Positions 32,646 to 41,797 are shown, numbered from the stretch's first letter. The stretch is 64,000 bases of DNA from Faecalibacterium prausnitzii (GCF_019967995.1 NZ_CP065377.1:1054001-1118000), one strand, 5' to 3'. Notes: generated by a model not told the origin, from the sequence alone. Program-made: numbers and translations.

Positions 32646-33494
32646 ATGCAATATACCGTCAAAAAACCGATCAACAACAACATTCTGCGCGTGGTGGACC
32701 CCACGGGCTGTGAGTTGATCGTCACCGGGCGCGGTCTGGGCTTTGGCGTTAAGCCGGGCTATAAAATTGAGGCTGAAACCGTGGAGCGCAGCTACCGCAT
32801 GACCAGCCCTGCCGTGCAGCAGAAGTTGGTGGAACTTCTGGAACAGATCCCGTATGAGCATCTGCTGCTCACCGATGAGCTGGTGGCAATGATCCGCAGC
32901 CGGGTGAACTACCCGCTGAACGAGAGCCTGCTCATCACGCTGGCCGACCACATCAGTTTTGCCATCCAGCGCAGCGAGCAGGGGATTCGCTTTTCCAACC
33001 CGCTGATGGCTCCCATTCGGGAATTCTACCCGGAAGAGTATCGCCTTGGCATGGAGTGCCTTGCCGCCATCCGCCAGCGCTGCCATGCAGACCTTTCGGA
33101 CGACGAGGGCGGCTTCATTGCGCTGCACATCGTCAACGCAGAGCTCAACACCACCATGAGCGTGGTGAACGATGTCACCCGCTTTGTGGATGGCTGCGTG
33201 CAGGTAGTGGAATACTTTTACAACTGCCATTTTGACCGGGATGCACTGGATTTCAGCCGCTTTACCGTGCATTTGCGCTTTTTTGCACAGCGCGTATTTC
33301 AAGGAAAACAGGAGCAGGAAAACGATACCCACGACGAAGTGTTCCGCGCCCTGATCGCCCGCAATTGCAGCGAACACTACAAATGCGCCTGCTGCATTGC
33401 GGAGTATGTCCGCAACACCTGGCACAAGGAGCTTTCGGACGAGGAACTGGTGTTCCTTACGATCCATCTGAAACGGATTCGGATGGGGAAGTAA
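32646..33494 (+). CDS. BglG/LicT/GlcT-type transcription antiterminator
   Basis: The 282-residue protein has an RNA-binding CAT domain (about 1-55, KPINNNILRVVDPTGCELIVTGRGLGF). Two PTS-regulation domains follow, about 65-170 (LADHISFAIQR) and 170-280 (HLRFFAQRVFQ, ELVFLTIHLKRI). When phosphorylation by PTS proteins signals substrate, it dimerises on the RAT hairpin. It sits between its own RAT site and the permease gene, so it controls both. A site of GAGGAG precedes ATG 32646. Confidence 0.93.
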   Translation: MQYTVKKPINNNILRVVDPTGCELIVTGRGLGFGVKPGYKIEAETVERSYRMTSPAVQQKLVELLEQIPYEHLLLTDELVAMIRSRVNYPLNESLLITLADHISFAIQRSEQGIRFSNPLMAPIREFYPEEYRLGMECLAAIRQRCHADLSDDEGGFIALHIVNAELNTTMSVVNDVTRFVDGCVQVVEYFYNCHFDRDALDFSRFTVHLRFFAQRVFQGKQEQENDTHDEVFRALIARNCSEHYKCACCIAEYVRNTWHKELSDEELVFLTIHLKRIRMGK

Positions 33495-33582
33495 GCTTTC
33501 TTGCTTCACCTTTGATTCTTCACAGGTCTTTCCTGTGTGGATATATATGCTGGATACGAACTTGAGAAAAGGAGAACTGAAG

Positions 33583-35658
33583 ATGAAAGACAAGATCTTT
33601 GGCGTGCTGCAGCGCGTGGGACGCAGCTTTATGCTGCCCATTGCACTGCTGCCTGTAGCGGGCCTGCTGCTGGGTATCGGCAGCTCGTTCACCAACGAAA
33701 CCATGCTGGCGGCCTATGGCCTGAACAGCGTCATCCACCCCGGTACCCTGATCTACACCATTCTGGACGTGATGAGCCAGACTGGCAGCGCCGTGTTCAA
33801 CAATCTGGCGCTGCTGTTCGCCATGGGCGTGGCCATCGGCATGGCCCGCAAGGAAAAAGAGGTCGCGGCCCTGTCCGGCGCAGTGGCCTATATCATTATG
33901 AATACAGCCATTCAGGCCATGATCAATGCGGCAGGCGGCGTAGAAGCGATGCCTGCCAACTCCACCACCACCATGCTGGGCATCACGACCCTGCAAATGG
34001 GTGTGTTCGGCGGCATCGTGGTCGGTCTGGGCGTGGCGGCGCTGCACAACAAGTTCTATAAGATCGAGCTGCCGCAGGTGCTGGCCTTCTTTGGCGGTAC
34101 ACGCTTTGTGCCCATCATCAGCTCCATCGTGTATTTGGTGGTCGGCATTGCCATGTTCTATATCTGGCCGGTGGTGCAGAGCGGAATTGCCGCGCTGGGT
34201 GCACTGGTACTGGCTTCCGGCTACGCAGGTACCTTTATTTACGGCCTGCTGGAGCGTGCGCTGATCCCCTTCGGGCTGCACCATGTGTTCTATATGCCGT
34301 TCTGGCAGACTGCTGTGGGCGGCACCGCCATCGTCGATGGCGTCACCGTGACCGGCGCACAGAACATCTTCTTTGCCGAGCTGGCTTCCAAGTCTACCAC
34401 GGTGTTCTCGGTCAGCGCTACCCGTTTCATGGCCGGTAAGTTCCCCTTTATGATGTTCGGTCTGCCCGGCGCAGCGCTGGCGATGTACCAGTGCGCCAAG
34501 CCGGAAAAGAAAAAGGTGGCAGGCGGCTTGCTGCTTTCCGCAGCCCTGACCGCTTTCCTCACCGGCATCACCGAGCCGCTGGAATTTACTTTTATCTTTG
34601 TGGCACTGCCCATGTACGCAGTGCACTGCGTGCTGGCAGGTCTGTCCTTCATGCTGATGCACATCCTGAATGTGGGTGTGGGCATGACCTTCTCCGGCGG
34701 TCTCATCGACTTGGTGCTGTTCGGTGTGATGCAGGGCAACGCCAAGACCCACTGGGTGTGGGTGGTCGTGGTCGGCGCGGTGTACTTTGTACTGTACTAC
34801 ATCATTTTCCGCTTTATGATCTCCAAGTTTGACTACAAGACCCCGGGCCGCGATGATGCCGAGGAAGTCAAGCTGTACACCCGTGCGGACGTGAACGCCC
34901 GCAGCGCCGCTTCCGGCAGCACCGCCCCCGCAGGGGATGATCCGGTCAGCGCCCTGATCGTGGAAGGTCTGGGCGGTACCGCTAATCTGTCCGACGTGGA
35001 CTGCTGTGCCACCCGCCTGCGCTGCACCGTCAAGGACGCTGCGCTGGTCAAACAGGATGTGCTCAAGGCCTCCGGTGCCTCCGGCGTGATCTGCAAGGGC
35101 AACGGTGTGCAGGTGGTATACGGCCCCAAGGTGGCCGTCATCAAGGCAAAGCTGGAAGATTATCTGGAAAATGCACCTAAGACCCCGGCGGCCCACGCAG
35201 CAAATGATACCGTGCTGTCTGCCTGCCTGAACGGCACTGTAGTGCCGCTGGCCGATGTGAAGGATGAAGCCTTTGCCAGCGGTGCACTGGGCGACGGCAT
35301 TGCCATTGAGCCCACCGATGGTGAACTGGTGGCACCTGCTGACGGTGAGATCTCCTCCACCTTTGAGACCCACCATGCCGTAGGCATGACCACGACTGAC
35401 GGTGCCGAACTGCTGATGCACATCGGCATCGATACGGTCAAGCTGGGTGGCAAGCACTTTACCTACCTCGTCAACGAGGGCGATAAGGTGAAGAAAGGTC
35501 AGCCGTTGATCCGCTTTGAACTGGAAGCCATTAAGGCCGAAGGCTATCCTGTGACCACACCGCTCATTGTCTGCAACACTGATGACTATGCCGCTGTCGC
35601 GGCTAAAGCCAGTGGCACCGTAAAGCAGGGCGATGCGCTGCTGGAACTGAAGCACTAA
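33583..35658 (+). CDS. Glucose-family PTS permease EIICBA
   Basis: The 691-residue fusion has domain C (membrane, about 1-430; LPVAGLLLGIG, FGLHHVFYMPFW, GITEPLEFTF), B (phospho-Cys at about 475 in CATRLR) and A (phospho-His at about 613 in MHIGIDTV). It imports and phosphorylates glucose or N-acetylglucosamine. The glucose reading is favoured by the GlcT-like antiterminator, but NagE-type specificity cannot be excluded. ATG 33583 follows AAAGGAG; an upstream in-frame ATG lacks a ribosome site. Confidence 0.92.
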   Translation: MKDKIFGVLQRVGRSFMLPIALLPVAGLLLGIGSSFTNETMLAAYGLNSVIHPGTLIYTILDVMSQTGSAVFNNLALLFAMGVAIGMARKEKEVAALSGAVAYIIMNTAIQAMINAAGGVEAMPANSTTTMLGITTLQMGVFGGIVVGLGVAALHNKFYKIELPQVLAFFGGTRFVPIISSIVYLVVGIAMFYIWPVVQSGIAALGALVLASGYAGTFIYGLLERALIPFGLHHVFYMPFWQTAVGGTAIVDGVTVTGAQNIFFAELASKSTTVFSVSATRFMAGKFPFMMFGLPGAALAMYQCAKPEKKKVAGGLLLSAALTAFLTGITEPLEFTFIFVALPMYAVHCVLAGLSFMLMHILNVGVGMTFSGGLIDLVLFGVMQGNAKTHWVWVVVVGAVYFVLYYIIFRFMISKFDYKTPGRDDAEEVKLYTRADVNARSAASGSTAPAGDDPVSALIVEGLGGTANLSDVDCCATRLRCTVKDAALVKQDVLKASGASGVICKGNGVQVVYGPKVAVIKAKLEDYLENAPKTPAAHAANDTVLSACLNGTVVPLADVKDEAFASGALGDGIAIEPTDGELVAPADGEISSTFETHHAVGMTTTDGAELLMHIGIDTVKLGGKHFTYLVNEGDKVKKGQPLIRFELEAIKAEGYPVTTPLIVCNTDDYAAVAAKASGTVKQGDALLELKH

Positions 35659-35723
35659 GCGTTTTTCTTCAACTGTAAGGCAGGGTTGTTATAAAGGGGG
35701 GCTGCTGCAAAATAGCCCCAACG

Positions 35724-35773
35724 AAAAAATGAGATAGACTTTCCCGAAAGGGGGGCCTATCTCATTTTTTGTT
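35724..35773. terminator. Bidirectional terminator after the PTS gene
   Basis: A perfect 14-bp stem, AAAAAATGAGATAG / CTATCTCATTTTTT. The right half with its GGGGGCC flank and TTTTTTGTTGT tail recurs at 57655-57680. Confidence 0.88.
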
Positions 35774-35874
35774 GTCTGAATTACGGATAAAATAGCCGCT
35801 CCATCTTGAAAACGGCGTAAAGATTTATTATAATAAGATAAATAGTTGTGAATTTTGCAAAGGAGGGCTGAATC

Positions 35875-37380
35875 ATGGCAGCGCAGCGCACCTATCTGGC
35901 AATCGACCTGAAAAGTTTCTATGCCTCGGTGGAGTGCGTGGACCGCCATCTGGATCCCCTGACCACCAATCTGGTGGTGGCGGATGCCTCCCGCACTGAA
36001 AAAACCATCTGCCTTGCGGTGTCGCCCTCCTTAAAAGCCTACAAGATCCCCGGCAGAGCACGGCTGTTTGAAGCCGTTCAGCGTGTCCGGGAGGTCAACG
36101 CCCAGCGGTTGCAAACTGCCATCCGGCAGAAAAAGGCAGTCCGGGGAGAGGATGGCAAGTACCACTTTGCCCGCACCTCTTTCGATGCCAATGCCCTGAA
36201 CGCAGACCCGACGCTGGGGCTGAGCTACATCGTTGCGCCGCCCCGGATGCAGCGATATCTGGACGTGTCCACCCAGATCTACAAGACCTACCTCAAATAT
36301 GTGTCCCCGGCGGATATCTACCCCTACTCCATCGACGAGGTTTTTATTGATGTGACAGGCTATCTGCCTTATTATCACATGAGCGCCCATGAACTTGCCA
36401 TGACCATGGTGCGGGAGGTGCTGACCAACACCGGCATCACCGCAACGGCAGGCATCGGCACCAACCTCTACCTTGCAAAGCTGGCCATGGACATTGTGGC
36501 AAAACACATCCCGGCGGACAAGGACGGCGTCCGCATTGCAGAGCTGGACGAGCAGTCCTATCGGTATCTGCTGTGGAACCATCGCCCGCTGACGGATTTC
36601 TGGATGACCGGCCCTGGTACCGTCAAACGGCTGGAAGCCCACGGCATTTATACGATGGGGGATTTGGCACGGTTTTCCATCCATGGAGAAGATCGTCTGT
36701 ATGAAATTTTTGGCGTGGATGCGGAAATTCTCATTGACCACGCATGGGGCTATGAGCCATGTGGCATGGAGCAGATCAAAAGTTACAAGTCCAGCACCAA
36801 CAGCATCAGCGAGGGACAGGTGCTGACCTGCCCCTACCCCAACGACAAAGCCAAGCTTATCGTTCGGGAGATGGCAGAGATTCTGATGTTCCGGCTCACC
36901 GAAAAGAAACTGGTGACGGAATCCCTGACTTTAGAGGTAGGCTACGATCGGGAGAACGTGGACAACGGCGGCTATCGTGGTCTGACCCAGACCGACCGCT
37001 ACGGCAGGATCCTCCCCAAGGCAGCCCACGGCACGGTTCGGTTTGATGTCCCCACCAATCTGGGCAGCACCCTCATCAACGAAAGCGCAAAGCTGTTTGA
37101 GCGCATCACCGACCCGGCGCTGACGGTGCGGCGCATTACCCTCAACGCCAACAAGGTCACGCCGGATGAGGGTATCTATCAGGTGGACTTTTTCACCGAC
37201 ACCAAGAAGCTGGAAAAGGAGAAAAAGCTCCAGCAGGCCATGCTGGGCATCAAGAACAAATACGGCAAAAACGCCGTGCTGAAAGCCAGCAGCTACGAGG
37301 AAGGCGCCACCATGCGCCAGCGAAATGCGCAGATCGGCGGTCACAGCGCAGGAGGTTCAGATGGAAAACTACAAAAATAG
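35875..37380 (+). CDS. Y-family DNA polymerase (UmuC-like)
   Basis: The 501-residue protein is a translesion polymerase. It has the first catalytic motif AIDLKSFYASVEC (Asp near residue 10), the second YSIDEVFIDVTGY, and the thumb and little-finger regions (ATAGIGTNLYLAKLAMDI). It replaces DNA across lesions. The ATG follows AAAGGAGG. The YolD-like gene overlaps its end, the usual arrangement of SOS mutagenesis genes in Firmicutes. I saw no clear LexA box upstream. Confidence 0.9.
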   Translation: MAAQRTYLAIDLKSFYASVECVDRHLDPLTTNLVVADASRTEKTICLAVSPSLKAYKIPGRARLFEAVQRVREVNAQRLQTAIRQKKAVRGEDGKYHFARTSFDANALNADPTLGLSYIVAPPRMQRYLDVSTQIYKTYLKYVSPADIYPYSIDEVFIDVTGYLPYYHMSAHELAMTMVREVLTNTGITATAGIGTNLYLAKLAMDIVAKHIPADKDGVRIAELDEQSYRYLLWNHRPLTDFWMTGPGTVKRLEAHGIYTMGDLARFSIHGEDRLYEIFGVDAEILIDHAWGYEPCGMEQIKSYKSSTNSISEGQVLTCPYPNDKAKLIVREMAEILMFRLTEKKLVTESLTLEVGYDRENVDNGGYRGLTQTDRYGRILPKAAHGTVRFDVPTNLGSTLINESAKLFERITDPALTVRRITLNANKVTPDEGIYQVDFFTDTKKLEKEKKLQQAMLGIKNKYGKNAVLKASSYEEGATMRQRNAQIGGHSAGGSDGKLQK

Positions 37381-37864
37381 CAAAATCGGGCGGGAGACCG
37401 CCCAAAAGTACGGGGACATCCTGGAAATGGAGCGCCCTCAGACCGAAGAATCCCTCCGCAAGCACCCTCGCATGACCCTTCAGAACCGTGCCAAGATCTT
37501 CTCGCCCTTCTCTCCGCTGCGGGGCTATGACGAGCAGCTTGCCGCAGAAAAGCAGCGCACCGAGCGGGTGCCCAAGCGCATTCTGACCGAGGAAGAAATG
37601 TCGGCTCTGTCTGATCGACTGATGCAGGTCACCAAGGGCATGACCATCACGGTGCGGTATTTCAAGGAGGACACTACCCACCCGGAGATTCCCGCAGTGG
37701 GCAACTACATCACCCTGACCGGCAAGGCAGACCGCATCGACCCGGTGTTCCGCACTTTGCAGGTGGGAGACACCGTGGTACCCTTTGAAGATCTGGTGGA
37801 GGTCAGCGGGGAAGGCATCATGGACATTGATGCGTATCTGGGAATCGGGGAAGGATGCGTTTGA
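37361..37864 (+). CDS. YolD-like protein
   Basis: The 167-residue protein starts at ATG 37361 inside the polymerase gene, behind AGGAGG. It has the pattern of YolD-like partners of Y-family polymerases: LEMERPQTEESLRKHPRMTL at the N-terminus and a beta-rich region (MTITVRYFKED, YITLTGKADRIDPVFRTL, VPFEDLVEVS). It probably modulates the polymerase, by analogy with UmuD/YolD pairs. Confidence 0.82.
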   Translation: MENYKNSKIGRETAQKYGDILEMERPQTEESLRKHPRMTLQNRAKIFSPFSPLRGYDEQLAAEKQRTERVPKRILTEEEMSALSDRLMQVTKGMTITVRYFKEDTTHPEIPAVGNYITLTGKADRIDPVFRTLQVGDTVVPFEDLVEVSGEGIMDIDAYLGIGEGCV

Positions 37865-37954
37865 AAAAATACCGAAAGAGAGTTTTATGGGACATCGCTT
37901 TCGGTAAAATGACCTCAGAAGAAGCAAAACACACTTCGGATGGAGGAAAATACA

Positions 37955-38170
37955 ATGGCAAACGGTGATTACGGCTACTTTGGCAAAGGCGACACGGGCT
38001 ATGCCCAGTACATGACGGCCTTCAACCGCAACTTTGGCGGTTCGTCTGGCGGCGGTGGCGGCGGAAACCACAACAATGGCGGCGGTGGCGGGGGAGATGG
38101 CAGCGGCTGCGGCTGCCTCATCGCCATTGCGGTGGTGGTCGTGCTGGTGCTCCTCGGCATGGGAAGCTGA
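37955..38170 (+). CDS. Small glycine-rich tail-anchored peptide, copy 2
   Basis: The 71-residue paralogue of the 535-753 product has the same GDYGYFGKGDTGYAQYM start, a Gly/Asn linker and a GCGC plus hydrophobic C-terminus. Only a few residues differ, mainly in linker length and the last residues. TGGAGG precedes ATG 37955. About 80 upstream bases resemble those of copy 1 (GGACATC..TTT and CAGAAGAAGCAA). It is next to the YolD gene here and next to a helicase tail in copy 1. Confidence 0.75.
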   Translation: MANGDYGYFGKGDTGYAQYMTAFNRNFGGSSGGGGGGNHNNGGGGGGDGSGCGCLIAIAVVVVLVLLGMGS

Positions 38171-38229
38171 GGGCATCCCCACGGTGCAGAGCTGCTTGTG
38201 GTAAACGACGGAAAAAACTAAAAAAGCAC

Positions 38230-38260
38230 TTGACCCTGACGTTGCGTCATAGCGTATACT
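38230..38260 (+). promoter_or_regulatory. MerR-type autoregulated promoter
   Basis: TTGACC at 38230-38235, a 19-base spacer centred on the dyad TGACGTTGCGTCA, and TATACT at 38255-38260. The long spacer and dyad are the signature of MerR activation. Confidence 0.82.
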
Positions 38261-38287
38261 GAGCTTGTCGCAAGGGAGGAAAACGAA

Positions 38288-39013
38288 ATGATGACTGTCA
38301 AGGAAGTGAGCAATCTGACCGGGGTGAGCATTCGGACGCTGCAATATTACGATAAAATCGGTCTGCTGCATCCGGCGCATCGAACGCAGGCAGGCTATCG
38401 CCTGTATGATGATGCTACACTGGAACGATTGCAACAGATTTTGCTATTCCGAGAACTGGAATTTTCACTGGAGGATATCCGAAAAATTCTGAAAAACCCG
38501 GAATTTGATCGGGAAAAGGCACTGGAACAGCAGATCACTTTGCTGACCCTGAAAAAACGGCATCTGGAAAAGTTGATCGCTCTTGCGGAGAAGATTCGGA
38601 CAACAGGAGGAAATGTTATGGACTTCAACGCATTTGACACACAGAAGATCAGGGAATACGCAGAACGTGCAAAGAAAGAGTGGGGCGAAACCACAGAGTA
38701 TCAGGAATTCGAGGCAAAAAACGCCCGGCGGACGCAGAAGGAATCTGGCAGCATCAACGAGCAGTTGATGGGGCTCGTAGCGGCATTCGGAACGCTGCAA
38801 ACCAGAGAACCGGCAGACCCCGCAGTACAGGCACAGGTGAAGAAGCTGCAGGACTTTATCACGGAAAACTACTATACCTGCACGAAGCCCATTCTGCATC
38901 AACTTGGACAGATGTATGGTGCCGGCGGCGAGTTTACGGAGAACATTAACGCTGCCGGGGGAGAAGGCGCTGCAGAATTCGCACAGAAAGCCATTGAAAT
39001 TTATTGCCGATAA
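38288..39013 (+). CDS. MerR-family regulator with TipAS-like effector domain
   Basis: The 241-residue protein has a MerR winged-helix domain (VKEVSNLTGVSIRTLQYYDKIGLL), a coiled coil near 85-120 and a C-terminal TipAS-like all-alpha domain (YAERAKKEWGETTEY...FITENYYTCTKPILHQLGQMY). TipAS domains bind cyclic peptide antibiotics. ATG 38288 follows GGGAGG. Its own promoter carries the 19-base spacer, so it is probably self-activated when ligand binds. The adjacent desulfoferrodoxin has its own upstream block. Confidence 0.88.
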   Translation: MMTVKEVSNLTGVSIRTLQYYDKIGLLHPAHRTQAGYRLYDDATLERLQQILLFRELEFSLEDIRKILKNPEFDREKALEQQITLLTLKKRHLEKLIALAEKIRTTGGNVMDFNAFDTQKIREYAERAKKEWGETTEYQEFEAKNARRTQKESGSINEQLMGLVAAFGTLQTREPADPAVQAQVKKLQDFITENYYTCTKPILHQLGQMYGAGGEFTENINAAGGEGAAEFAQKAIEIYCR

Positions 39014-39114
39014 GCAAGATTGTCTTGCGTGACCCGGTCACAGAAAATCCAACTAGGAAATGTTATCATATAGTCACAGGAAACACCAACAACATTCCGA
39101 TGGAGGATTTGAAT

Positions 39115-39492
39115 ATGAAAGCAAAGTTTTATATCTGTGAGCACTGTGGCAATCTGGTCACCACCATCCACAACGCAGGCGTTCCGCTGGCCTGCTGCGG
39201 CGAAAAGATGAAGGAGCTGCTCCCCAACACGGTGGAGGCCAGCGGCGAAAAGCATCTGCCGGTGGCAGGGCTTTCCGGCAGCACCCTCACTGTTGCGGTG
39301 GGTGCAGTGGAGCACCCCATGGTGGATGTGCACCACATCCAGTGGCTCTTTGTGGAGACCGAAAACGGTGGACAGCTCCGCTACCTCGCCCCCGGGCAGG
39401 CACCCAAGGCGGTATTTGAGCTGGGCACCGAAAGGCCGGTGGCGGTCTACGCCTACTGCAACCTGCATGGTCTGTGGATGACGAAGCTGTAA
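39115..39492 (+). CDS. dfx: Desulfoferrodoxin (superoxide reductase), copy 2
   Basis: The 125-residue paralogue of 3816-4193 has all ligands present (CEHC, CC, KHLP, EHPM..H, CNLHG), so both copies should be active. It is preceded by the same AGGAAATGTTATCATATAG block and TGGAGG. Differences are scattered and mostly conservative. In this copy it follows a MerR gene and precedes a macro-domain relic and SfsA, an order unlike copy 1. Confidence 0.93.
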   Translation: MKAKFYICEHCGNLVTTIHNAGVPLACCGEKMKELLPNTVEASGEKHLPVAGLSGSTLTVAVGAVEHPMVDVHHIQWLFVETENGGQLRYLAPGQAPKAVFELGTERPVAVYAYCNLHGLWMTKL

Positions 39493-39502
39493 GAAATAAA
39501 CG

Positions 39503-39544
39503 GGCTCCTGCCAGTGGTTGAACGCTTGCAGGAGCCTGTTTTTT
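39503..39544 (+). terminator. Terminator after desulfoferrodoxin copy 2
   Basis: GGCTCCTGC pairs with GCAGGAGCC, followed by TGTTTTTTGCGTGC, the T-tract plus GCGTG motif seen at several unit boundaries. Confidence 0.85.
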
Positions 39545-39650
39545 GCGTGCAACCAGAGGATCGATGCAGCGTTGAAAATGTTCTGCTTGACCTTGTGCAG
39601 AGGATGAAGTAATATACTCGTAAAAAACCAACGTACGAGGATATTGTACC

Positions 39651-39758
39651 GTGGCGGATTGGCTGCAACGCCACACCGACTGCGATAGGAAGGTTATCTT
39701 CTGCTGCTTTGATGCCCGGACGGCGCAGGCGGATCAGACAAAAATGAAAATGGAGTAA
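39651..39758 (+). pseudogene. C-terminal relic of a macro domain
   Basis: The frame ends [16 protein letters not shown]..., matching the end of the macro protein at 1406-1924 ([16 protein letters not shown]). It lies directly upstream of SfsA copy 2. Confidence 0.7.
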
Positions 39759-39761
39759 ACA

Positions 39762-40427
39762 TTGAAATACAGAGAGATCGTGGACGGTATTTTTCTTGAC
39801 CGTCCCAACCGTTTTATTGCCCATGTGGACGTGAACGGTGCAGTGGAAACCGTCCATGTCAAAAACACCGGGCGGTGCAAGGAACTGCTGCTGCCCGGTG
39901 CAGCAGTGCGTCTGGAAGTGTCGGACAACCCGAAACGCAAGACAAAATACGACCTTGTGGCGGTCCACAAGCAGGAACTTGGCTGGGTCAATATGGACAG
40001 TCAGGCACCCAACAAGGTGGTAGGAGAATGGCTCTCAAAGCAGGAGTTTGACCTTGTCCGGCCGGAGTTTGCCTACGGAAAATCCCGCATCGACTTCTAC
40101 ATGGAAAAGGGCGAACAGAAATACCTGCTGGAAGTCAAAGGCTGCACACTGGAAGTGGGCGGTATCGGTTATTTCCCGGATGCGCCCACCGAACGGGGCG
40201 TGAAGCACTTGCACGAGTTAGCACAGGCACAGCGGGCAGGGTATCGGTGCGCAGTGGCCTTTGTGATCCAGATGGAAGGCATCACCGAGGTGAGGCCGAA
40301 TGTTGGTACGCAGCCGGAGTTTGGCACAGCGCTGGCCGAAGCGAAAGCCGCAGGCGTGAGCGTGCTGTTCCTGCTTTGCCATGTCGGGCGGGACAGCCTG
40401 GAAATCGTGGAGCAGAGAGAAGCGTAA
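39762..40427 (+). CDS. sfsA: SfsA-family protein, copy 2
   Basis: The 221-residue paralogue of 3040-3705 has the same TTG start after GGAGTAAAC and all core residues (NTGRC, KSRIDF, EVKG). Most changes are conservative and the copies are roughly nine-tenths identical by eye. It starts four bases after the macro relic stop, so the original macro to SfsA spacing was lost. A VWA relic follows. Confidence 0.88.
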   Translation: MKYREIVDGIFLDRPNRFIAHVDVNGAVETVHVKNTGRCKELLLPGAAVRLEVSDNPKRKTKYDLVAVHKQELGWVNMDSQAPNKVVGEWLSKQEFDLVRPEFAYGKSRIDFYMEKGEQKYLLEVKGCTLEVGGIGYFPDAPTERGVKHLHELAQAQRAGYRCAVAFVIQMEGITEVRPNVGTQPEFGTALAEAKAAGVSVLFLLCHVGRDSLEIVEQREA

Positions 40428-40472
40428 AAAAGGGAGGGAATGAAAGAACACTCTGTTTGCGTTCGTTCGATC

Positions 40473-40614
40473 ATGAAGAAGGATCTCACAGAGATTGTTT
40501 TTATCCTTGACCGCAGCGGCTCTTTTTCGTGCAGGAACGTTTCTGTAGGGAGAAAGTGTGGTATACTGAACTCGACGAATCGGAATTTACTTCTACTTAG
40601 ACATACAAACTGTT
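40473..40614 (+). pseudogene. N-terminal relic of a VWA-domain gene
   Basis: MKKDLTEIVFILDRSGS matches the start of the gene at 10429. After 17 codons the frame runs into the shared promoter module (TGGTATACT at 40557-40565) and ends at 40614. There is no complete domain. Confidence 0.75.
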
Positions 40615-40667
40615 GACAGTAAAACTCCTATATAGTATTATTTGATAAAATACTATATAGGAGTTTT
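40613..40667 (+). promoter_or_regulatory. Promoter with a 19-bp perfect inverted-repeat operator
   Basis: TTGACA at 40613-40618, a 17-base spacer and TATTAT at 40636-40641. Arms at 40621-40639 and 40649-40667 are perfect complements of 19 bases (core CTATATAGTATT) with a 9-base centre, so the operator covers the whole promoter downstream of -35. Control by the adjacent MarR protein is expected. Confidence 0.85.
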
Positions 40668-40670
40668 TGT

Positions 40671-41108
40671 GTGAAAATGAATGGCGGATTTCTTGTTACC
40701 AAAATAAAACAACTTGGAGATCGAATCTTTGAGAAGATTCTCAGCGAAAAGAATATGGATGCGTTTAACGGAGCCCAAGGGCGTATTCTTTATGTACTGT
40801 GGCAGGAAGATGGAATCTCAATCAGGTCACTCTCGATTAAATGTGGATTAGCGATAACTTCTCTTACTACGATGCTGGAAAGAATGGAAAATCAAGGGCT
40901 GATAAGACGTGTTCAGTCTGAAACGGACAAAAGGAAAACACTCCTGTTTCTGACTGAAAAAGCACATGCCTTAAAGGACGAATACGATTCTGTATCTGAT
41001 AAAATGGGCAGTATTTACTACAAAGGTTTTTCGGAGGAAGAAATTACCCAGTTTGAGGAATGCCTCGACCGTATCAGAAAGAATCTTGAGGAGTGGCAGA
41101 AATCATGA
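40671..41108 (+). CDS. MarR-family regulator of the radical SAM mobile pair
   Basis: The 145-residue protein is a MarR winged helix (GAQGRILYVLWQEDGISIRSLS, LTTMLERMENQGLIRRVQSETDKRKTLLFLT) with N- and C-terminal dimer helices. The start is GTG 40671 or ATG 40677, and no ribosome site is visible between the operator and the start. Its stop overlaps the next start (ATGA). In my knowledge this MarR type accompanies the paired radical SAM genes that follow. AT-rich codon use differs from the surrounding genes. Confidence 0.85.
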   Translation: MKMNGGFLVTKIKQLGDRIFEKILSEKNMDAFNGAQGRILYVLWQEDGISIRSLSIKCGLAITSLTTMLERMENQGLIRRVQSETDKRKTLLFLTEKAHALKDEYDSVSDKMGSIYYKGFSEEEITQFEECLDRIRKNLEEWQKS

Positions 41109-41797
41109 GTGTTTGCATCAAAGATCAGATTCAAAACATGAATCTCGTCATCGGATGTACAGTGGGGTGTGCATATTGCTATGCCCGCAATAATGTGAAA
41201 CGCTGGCATATGATTGATGACTTTGCTGACCCTGAATTCTTTCCGGGTAAGCTCAAGATGATGGAAAAGAAACGTCCGCAGAACTTTCTTCTTACCGGTA
41301 TGAGCGATCTTTCCGGCTGGAAGTCAGAATGGAGAGACGAGGTATTTGAAAAAATCCGTGAAAATCCACAGCATCAGTTCCTGTTCCTTACAAAGCGACC
41401 AGATCTGCTGGATTTTGATACAGATTTGGAAAACGCATGGTTTGGTGTTACGGTGACGAGAAAAGCAGAACTGTGGCGTATTGACGCACTACGGGAAAAT
41501 GTCAGAGCAAAACATTACCATGTTACCTTTGAGCCGTTATTCGACGATCCCGGCACAGTTGACCTTTCCGGAATCAATTGGATCGTTGTCGGCACCATGA
41601 CCGGAGCTCAGAGCAGGAAGATTCATACGGAGCCGGAATGGGCATGGTCTCTGGCGGACCAGGCACATAAGCTCGGCATTCCGGTGTTTATGAAGGAAGA
41701 CCTTGTTCCTATCATAGGGGATGAAAATATGATTCAGGAAATGCCGGAAGAATTTAATAAAGTGTTAGAGGTACAGAAATCATGGAAGAAGAAATAA
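41105..41797 (+). CDS. Radical SAM mobile pair protein A
   Basis: The 230-residue protein has the cluster motif CTVGCAYCY (Cys18, Cys22, Cys25; CxxxCxxC), which binds a 4Fe-4S cluster and S-adenosylmethionine. LFLTKRPDLL and FGVTVT follow. It matches the A member of the two-gene radical SAM mobile pair, whose substrate is unknown. It overlaps the MarR gene by four bases and gene B by 16, so all three are coupled. Confidence 0.88.
   Translation: MSVCIKDQIQNMNLVIGCTVGCAYCYARNNVKRWHMIDDFADPEFFPGKLKMMEKKRPQNFLLTGMSDLSGWKSEWRDEVFEKIRENPQHQFLFLTKRPDLLDFDTDLENAWFGVTVTRKAELWRIDALRENVRAKHYHVTFEPLFDDPGTVDLSGINWIVVGTMTGAQSRKIHTEPEWAWSLADQAHKLGIPVFMKEDLVPIIGDENMIQEMPEEFNKVLEVQKSWKKK

Noticed and set aside
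33520-35655. A 711-residue open frame on the minus strand opposite the PTS gene
   Set aside because: It is rich in His and Gln without any motif, has no ribosome site, and mirrors the high-GC codon pattern of the PTS gene.
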